Assembly (NCBI RefSeq): GCF_000189635.1
Contig: NW_002476418.1
Coordinates: forward strand, 868,001 to 932,000
Length of the DNA stretch: 64,000 nt
Origin: Tetrahymena thermophila SB210
Lineage: Eukaryota; Ciliophora; Oligohymenophorea; Hymenostomatida; Tetrahymenidae
Direction: 5' to 3'
The notes under the pieces are model-generated. The model saw nothing but the letters and a program-made list of their open reading frames with translations. It was not told where the DNA came from and made no database searches. The stretch's first letter is position 1. Every line of letters starts with the position of its first letter. Positions 50,182 to 64,000 of this stretch are shown here, one piece after another. Position numbers and translations under genes: made by a program.

Positions 50182-51540
50182 CTTCAATCGATTAATAACT
50201 AACTTATTTGCCTTTTCTTTTCTGAAAAATTTCTTTTAAAATTCTTTTTTACTTTTTTAATTATAAATTAATTAATTATTTTATGATGAATTGAATTTTA
50301 TTGTTTTGTAGTTTTTAGGGTGAAAAAGAAAGATATGTAAGAAAGCAACTTTCATCGTAATTCTTCTGAATAATACTAGTTATTGAAGCAAAATATATCT
50401 CATTTTATGTATTTACTTATTTTTAATGATCTTATTTAGCTTTAATAGATATTTCTATTGATACTACTTAAATCGGAATCAAAAATAATAAATCAATCAT
50501 TTGTCAAAATATCTTTTTTCAATAAACTTGTAGGTAGAATCTTAACATTCTAACATCTATCAGACATAGGTCTAAATGTTTAGTATTAAAAATCTTACAT
50601 CATTTTTGTTCATGAAAGTTTGTTCCCCCACTCTCAGTACCTTTCTAAATAATTAATTTGAAAATAATAAAAATAGAATATGTTTCTTTTAATTTTAATT
50701 ATATTCAACAAAATCAATTCAATTCATATAAAATTAATTTAACTTTACATAAGAAAATGGAATAATATTCCATCTATTCAAAAAATGAATCAAGTGTAAA
50801 TTAAGAAGAGTAAATAAAAAGAAGACTGACCATTAAAATTATTTACAAGTAACAAGTAATAATGATACATGAATTTTTATTTTTATTTAATTCACTAAAA
50901 ATTTATTTAAATTAATCATAAAATTTGTATTTTTAAACCAAGTAAGCACCAAAAAAATTTAAGCCATCTTCATTTGTTAATTTGTTTGATTTTTCATTTT
51001 AATTGTTAACTTAGAAAAAAAATATTAATTTATTTACATTATTAAATTTACATAATAAAATCAAATATCATTTACTTAATTTTTTTACCTAATTTTAGAA
51101 TCAATAACAATTTATATTTCATAATTAATATTTTGTGTTTAAAAAGTTATATGTCTTATAAAATCTAATCAACAATAATAAATTGCTAGTTTAATTTTTT
51201 CATAATAATAAGGTAAAATCAAAATATTTAAAATTATGCTTTTTAATCTGTTTAGAATTTTGACAAATAATAAAAATAAATTAGTAAATAATGAATTAAT
51301 TTGTCATTTAAAATTTCTATAGCTTCGATAATGAAAAACTATTCAACATAATTTCATTCTATATATTTTATTAATTTTAGTTTAATCTTAAATTTTAACT
51401 TTTGATTTTTAAATTTTAAATTACATTCATTTTAATTACAACTTGATATAGCATTTGACTTTAATGTAAACTTAAAAAACAAAAATACAAAATAATTTTA
51501 CTAATTTATTTAATTTATTTAATTTAAGATAAAACAAATT
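50182..51540. other. Intergenic region
   Basis: 1.36 kb between two minus-strand genes, so it contains the ETF-alpha promoter and the 3' UTR of the C2 gene. A less A/T-rich block at about 50510-50650 has short minus-strand coding-like segments but no consistent start and splice pattern. Confidence 0.5.
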
Positions 51541-54283
51541 TCAGTAGATATAATCGTTAACATGTTAACTTTATTACTGTGGTACTTATTATTAAAAGCT
51601 ATTTGCTTAAAAAGCATATTATTATGTAACAGGCTACTAATACTGAGCTTAGAAATATTACTATGGACTCTAAACTTAAACTTGATGATATTAAGTTTCA
51701 TAAGGATTTTATAGTCCATTATTTTAGCTTTTATTGTATGGATTTGGTGTATTTTAAATAAATAAATTATTTTGTTATTATTATTGCATAGAATAACCAC
51801 CTAATTTCTAGTTTTATATGTTGACTTAAGCTTATTAAGAGAAAGATCCTGATAGGAAGTGTGCAGAATTTGATGCACCTAAATTGTTTAGTTGCATAAC
51901 TTTGTTTTTTATCTTTATTATTTACTCCTTATATTTATCAAATTTAAAATAGGCTCTCCACATACTGATCACAAATGGTAACTTCAAATTAAAAAATTAT
52001 AAAATTTTGCAAATATAAAAACTATTTAATTAATTTTTACCTTTGAAAAAATCGTTGAAATAATGCAAATTAAAATTACAAAGGATCTCATACCACTATC
52101 TATGTTAGAATACCCTTCGAATCCATACCATTTCTATATTTTATAAAGGATAATTTATTTTTTTTAATTTTATTTAATGAAAATTACAGTAGACAAAAAG
52201 ATGAGCCATATCACATCATAAAACCATGATATAATAAGTATAATGCTAATAAATCTATGCTAAGTATGAGTAAGAATTCCAGTGAAGCATAATCCCATGT
52301 ATATAAGAAGTAGTGTCAGCTTTTAATATTTGAAGGTCATATTTATATAATAATTAAATTAAAAATATTACTTCTAAAAATTAAGGCTTGTATAAGCATT
52401 GAACGATGGAAAAACAAGTAGTTGCAACAAAAAAGAGTATGGTAACTTTAGTCCAATCCTCAATCACTTCAGAAGTGTGTTAATCTAACTTTTCTAGTAT
52501 CTTCTATTCAAATTTTTACTCTTTAATATTAGGAAAATAATATGCAGATAGATTTAGCATATTAACTGGGTTATTTTACTCATATACTCCACTTCCAGTT
52601 CCATATCCTCCTTGATTATTTCTAGAGTTTTCAACATTCTTATACAAATCATTTGAAGAAGGGTTGTATGCAGCCTTTTAAAATTATTAAATCAATAAAA
52701 TTAAATATAAACTCAATTATAATATTTTTTTGTTTCTATTTTTAATTTTTAAGAAATCAAATTTGCCAAAGCAAAGAATTTTTTTATAAAAGCAATTCTT
52801 TTTTCAGTTTTTAAATTTATAATAAATATTATTAATTTAAATAAATTTAGAATTTGTGAACTTTAATAAAGCTATTTAAAAGAATTTTTAAGATTTGTAT
52901 AAAATGTTTTGTTTATATTTAATTTTGGCTAAATTAAAAAAATCTTTAAATTGTTTTTAGCTTAAAATTGCAAAATTTTTGTGAATTTAGTTTATTTTAT
53001 AAGTTTTAAACTAAATTAATAATTTAAAAGAATAAATTTAGAAAATCAAAAAATTAATTAATAAAAATGTAAATTACCTGCTTCAGCTAGTTGGATTAGT
53101 ATGGATTTTTATCATCAGTAAATAGTTAGGTTAATTTTGCTAAAGTTATTTAAGTGGGTTTCATTGCCTCTATTTTTTATTTTATTTCTTCTTCTTTTAA
53201 TCTAATATCGTTCTACAATATCTTAGACTTTTAATAAAATAATTTTTAATTAAATTATTGTTTTAAAATGGTAGAATTTATTTTTAGTTTTTTTGTAAAA
53301 CACTAAAATTAACCTTTTCAAAAATATTTTTATAAGCTTACTTCTGATAAAACAAATTTGGCTTCGTATGCTATTGTTGATTAGGTCCTATAATCGCCTT
53401 TCTTTAAATAATCTTCTTTTTGAACTAACATATTTTTTTCTAAATCTTTGAGGTAGATAACTGCTCTGCCTATTTCATCTTGAACAACAAGTCTCTTTCT
53501 ATCATTTACTATCAAAACTATCTCTTTTTGTGATTATAGAAATCCTGTTGGTTGAATATCTCTATTTAATTTTTAGATAATTTTAACTGATTCATAGAAT
53601 TTCAATTTTTTATTATAAAGATATGCAAAAAGCATTTTAGAATCTTTCAAATAAAAATAATTTACAAAGTAAAGACTTCGTTCCAAACAGGATTTTAATT
53701 ATTTGGAAGAACTTAAGTTGAATGCATGTGCTAGCCATCAAAAATTACCTACACAAATGCATCAACAGGTGAAAACCTATCAAAAGGTTCCAAATTTTTT
53801 GCACTTTAAATACTAAGAATCACTCTATCCACATTATTTGGCTTAATTTAATTTAGCTTTTTAATTAATTCATTCTTTTATTTTACAAGCTCTTCTTTTT
53901 CAGATTCAAAATAGCTGATTCTAAAATTCAAATTTCTCTCTGTATCAAGAAATTAATTTATAAAATCTCTTGCTTAAATTCTCTAATTCTCTGAGTGACA
54001 CTCTTAAAATAATTGCTGAGCTATATTTCTATCATAAGGTACTCTATTCTATTAAAAATTTTTCAAATTTATTTCAAGGCTAATCAAATTTTCATACCTA
54101 ATGATCCAAAAAATACATCAATTCTTCAAATGTAAAATCTTGCTAAAACTAAGAAAACATTGAATTCAGCTACGACTCTCTATCTACTTATTGCTTATGA
54201 GTAGATTAAACTAACCCATAGTGATAGACCTAAGTTGTCTACTAAGTTTATTCTTCAGGACTATATGCAAATTTGTTTATCAT
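51541..54283 (-). CDS. C2-domain protein with C-terminal membrane segments, 622 aa
   Basis: Eight exons in reading order: 54283-54098, 54048-53666, 53561-53342, 53227-53078, 52674-52372, 52319-52188, 52133-52080, 51981-51541. Phases sum to 623 codons ending TGA. Residues 45-100 form a helical pair reminiscent of EF-hands but without clear calcium loops; about 100-130 is a short coiled coil. A C2 domain follows (about 136-240): VILSIQSAKNL, DAFVQVIFDG, NPVWNEVF and a VNDR-like strand are typical. Asp residues at the two binding loops are only partly present, so calcium binding is uncertain. Three hydrophobic helices (about 388-409, 415-433, 437-458) plus a possible fourth near 477 anchor it in a membrane. 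The last 130 residues are a cytosolic Gln-rich tail. It may tether or recruit membranes; the family is otherwise not recognised. Confidence 0.8.
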
Positions 54284-55011
54284 TCTATATATACTTCTTA
54301 AATTAATTAACTCCAATCAAATACTAATTTTTTATTTTATTTTGCAATATTTATAAGTAATTAATTTTGAAATTCATTCATAGAGAGAAACATACAATCA
54401 AAGTTTAAAATTTCATCTATTTATCAATCAATCAATAGATTAATACAGTTTTCTACGTTTATTTTTCAAATACTATCATTTTGAAAATCTTTAAGAGACA
54501 ACATGTACACATTTAAATGACAAAATAGTAAAATTTATTACCATTTGTTTATTTCAAAACAGCAATTTTAGAATAATTAAAAAGATAATTATTTTACTAA
54601 GATAATATCAAAATCCTAGTATTTTTTTGTATTTTTATTAAGCCTTACTTTCAAATACTTTATAAAAATAATATTTATAAAACAAATTTTATAGTTTATA
54701 TCATTTAATATTAATTATCTGAATAACAATTATTAGTGTCTTTTTTTGAAATGGTCTTTGACTTTTTAATTAAAATCCAGTGGAATTAAAATTTTTTTCA
54801 TTTAAATCAATTAAAACTAATTAGAAAAAAAAATTAGTTCAAATTTATTTATGGCTTTGACAATTATTCTCTTTTTATAATTTTATAAATGAGTGACTCA
54901 AAATTTAATTTGTTATTTTTTAATTCATAAAAACAACCAACTTCATACAAGCAAGAGACTTTCTATAAAATTAAACCTATTTTTTTAAAACATTTATTTA
55001 TTGAAGTTTTC
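54284..55011. other. Intergenic, AT-rich
   Basis: 728 bp between the start of the C2 gene and the stop of the next minus-strand gene. It should hold the C2 gene promoter. Nothing recognisable. Confidence 0.6.
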
Positions 55012-56500
55012 TCATTAGAATAAACAATTTTATTATTTTACATAAATCTAAGTTTGGTGAAGATTATTTGAGCAAACTTTTTCCATATCTTATTTGAGTA
55101 AATCTAAATTTTGAACCTAACATTTTAAATCATTGTATTATTTTGATTTTTCTAGATATTACTCTTTGGCTACATCAATTTAAATCTGCAGAAGATTTAA
55201 ATTTAATTCTTCTATGTTACTTTTCTTTAATTGAAATTTTAATACTCCTTACTCATTTTCTTTTTATATAAAAATTGAATAAGTTCGACCAAAAAATAAA
55301 CTATAAATTTTTCATTTTCTTAAAAATTATTTCAAATTTTATTTAATAATCTTTAAATATTTATTTTAAATCAAATTTAAAAATTATTTTTTTGTTTTAA
55401 TTAAATAATTTTATGAAGTTAAAGCTAAAATTTACATTATAAGTTATTTATTTAAACATTTTGTTGATTATTATTTTCCTTGACTATTTTAGGTATCTAC
55501 TTCACTGTTGAAGCTAGCTCATCAAGCTTTAATGACTGAGTTAGTATTTTTTAAGTAGGTAGATTGGCTTCTATTTTATGAAAGATATTATTATTTTGTA
55601 TTCTTTCATGAGTGTATTAATTTGTATTCAAGAAGAACTGTTGTTAATTCAGCTCTTTAGAAAGCTCTTTTAAATCAAATAAATTATCACTGCGGCTTTG
55701 ATTACTTTGTCCTCCATCAACTATCAATATTTTATCTTATTTAATTTAATGGATTTCATTTTCTTTTATCTAGTCTTTGTTAATTAAAATGTGTCTTTAT
55801 TTATTGTCTACACTTAGGTTAGTATTTTTAAATTATATTTCATACTAATTTCTTTAATATTTAGCACTATTTTCTTAAACTTATTGAGAATAACCTTAAT
55901 ATTAATTAATAAATCTTAAAAACTAATTTGTGTCTTGCTAATTTTGGCAGAATTGTATATATTCTCTATTGTTTTTTACATTTAAAATATTTGAATTTGT
56001 TTTTTTAAAAGTTTGGTATTTACCTTAATGTATTTATGTTGGATTAGATATTTATTGAAGGCTACTAATTTGGTATTAAATTTAGTAAATTTTCAACTTA
56101 TTTTTCTAATTATTTTGAGTAATCTTTGTACTTATAATACTTTCTTGATGTTTCTGCAAACCTAATTCTCTATTTCATGAAGTGTTCTTATTACCTCTAA
56201 GTTTCTACTAATTCGTTTTATAACTTAAGTGTCTTTTTATTTATTTTGAATATTATTTTAAAGTAGAAAAATATTATTTTTTTTACATCTTGCTCTATTG
56301 CAATAATTAGTTTAAACATTTCATCTTTCGCTAAAGTTCTGCAATTCTAATGCATAAAATATTAGATTATCATCAAAAATACAATTAAATAAAAGGACAA
56401 CATAAAAGCATTAAATAGTTTTAGGATACTCTTTGACTATGTATTTTAAAGAGCTATTTTGTTAAACTTCCTTTATAAATTAATTAAATTCAAAGCTCAT
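55012..56500 (-). CDS. Coiled-coil orphan protein, 387 aa
   Basis: Four exons in reading order: 56500-56430, 56338-56024, 55965-55436, 55259-55012. Phases sum to 388 codons with TGA at 55014-55012. Residues 25-110 are a basic helical segment with Phe/Ile-rich FYFKIIFK followed by coiled coil (near KLQNELVETQRQQEHF). The middle is Gln/Asn-rich. Residues about 305-365 are a second coiled coil (FQLKKSNIEELNL and following). No signal peptide or catalytic motif. The splice between exons 1 and 2 uses GTATCC and TTGCAG; a GTTGTC donor 27 nt further on is an alternative. Family not recognised. Confidence 0.65.
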
Positions 56501-57739
56501 ATCTATTTATAATTTGCGAAATTCTTGCAATTTTATATTATTAGATACTAAATAAATAAATAATAAGTTAATTAATATTTACCACTAAATTAAATCAATA
56601 TCTAACTCGATTTTTACTGTAAATACTCTGAATTACCTGCTAAAATTATTCAAAAATGCAAAAAATAAATAAAAATATTATTTAATTTAATATTAATTAA
56701 AATCTATTATATTTATAAAAGAATTGGTCAAACTAAGGTATATTCTAACTAAAATTTGAGTTAATATTAAAATACTTAAATTTAAATCTTTAAATTAATT
56801 TCTAAAGAATATACATAAAGTTTTATTTAAATTTAGTAAAAATAAACGTAAATAATATGAAAAAAACTATATTTTTCTTAGCTCATTTATTTTTTCTTCA
56901 ACTAATAGAGATATTTATTGTGTTGGCTAGTAATAATTAAAAATAAACTCATTTAAAGAAAATAAAGATTATTTAATACTTGAGTTTTTCTATATACAAA
57001 TTTATTTTAAAAACAATTAATTACAAAATCAGATGGTTAATACATATTTATTATAAAAGATCATAAATATAATTATTTAATTTAGCACAACTTTTATAAA
57101 AAGAATCATCATTAACCTTTAAGAAATATTTATAAGAATGTTAATTAATCAAAAAATTTAGGTTTTGAACAAGTTTACATAACATTTTATTTACAAAAAA
57201 ATAATAATAAAATGTAAATTAGAATAAAAAATTGTTTTCTTTACTAACAATATAATATATTAAAGATATTGAGTAAAGATTTTTTAATTTTATTATTTTA
57301 TTTATATAAGATATGTCTATGATTTTTGATTGATTTGGTAGAAACATCAATTTGGATTAGTTTATAAAAAAAGGATAAAAAATGTGCAATTTTAATTATA
57401 TTTAAATTAGCTATTTGTTGTATTGCAGAATCAATGAATAAATATATAAATGAAAATATATATGCTTATATATGTATGTATATGGTATATAGTGATAATG
57501 AAGGGTGCGTCTATCATTATTATAAGATATTCATAAACAGTTAATTAATTAATAATTAATTAGATTGATATGTTCATTTTTTATAAACTCAAAATGATTG
57601 TGAATACATATAATTAATTGACTTAATCAATCATTCTTTCATTATAAGATAATAATAATTATAATTTTTCTTTTTCTATCCTTTAATAAATAAAAATAAA
57701 AACAATAAGAAAAGGAAGAGGAGAAAACTATAAGATAAT
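56501..57739. other. Divergent promoter region
   Basis: 1.24 kb between the starts of the 387-aa coiled-coil gene (minus) and PRP8 (plus). It is AT-rich, with TATATA-like tracts near 57440-57490. No specific element assigned. Confidence 0.6.

Positions 57740-64000
<6,261 letters not shown>

Overview
The window looks like somatic (macronuclear-type) DNA of an oligohymenophorean ciliate, closest in style to Tetrahymena. Intergenic DNA is very A+T rich. TAA and TAG occur in frame at glutamine positions of conserved proteins (PRP8, ETF-alpha, dynein intermediate chain 2) and TGA is the only stop. Introns are A/T-rich, mostly about 50-150 nt, with GTA donors and TAG/AAG acceptors. Standard-code ORF calls therefore cut almost every real gene into pieces. 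All coding coordinates below were re-read by hand with TAA/TAG = Gln, and splice sites were chosen so that exon phases add up to an uninterrupted frame. Exact splice sites are inferred, not proven by transcripts.

Layout. 1-5565: a Gln/Asn-rich orphan protein on the minus strand (1131-4057), then a divergent intergenic region holding a degenerate tandem repeat of about 250 bp. 5566-16650: an intronless seven-helix receptor (+), a POC5-like basal-body protein (-), and a divergently transcribed 1,212-residue coiled-coil protein (+) with two introns longer than 1 kb. 16651-29198: one small helical protein gene (18712-19128) and then a gene-poor stretch of about 10 kb. 29199-44249, all plus strand: a short HSDL2-type dehydrogenase, a vWA protein with an Arg/Ser-rich tail, a ZDHHC1/11-type palmitoyltransferase with a long Gln/Asn-rich tail, dynein intermediate chain 2 (DNAI2/ODA6 type), and a small orphan. 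44581-47436: a doubtful small ORF and a small coiled-coil gene. 48594-56500, minus strand: mitochondrial ETF-alpha, a C2-domain protein with membrane segments, and a coiled-coil protein. 57740 to the window end, plus strand: PRP8, the core U5 spliceosome protein, cut off by the window after about 1,771 residues.

How the genes relate. Several encode parts of cilia or basal bodies (POC5, DNAI2) or long coiled coils that could serve there. Others are housekeeping (ETF-alpha, PRP8, HSDL2-like) or membrane/signalling proteins (receptor, DHHC enzyme, C2 protein). There are no operons; each gene appears to have its own AT-rich flanks. I saw no rRNA, tRNA, CRISPR array or recognisable transposon. Five proteins have no family I recognise, and the vWA-RS and C2-transmembrane architectures and the 10-kb desert are the parts most worth a second look.
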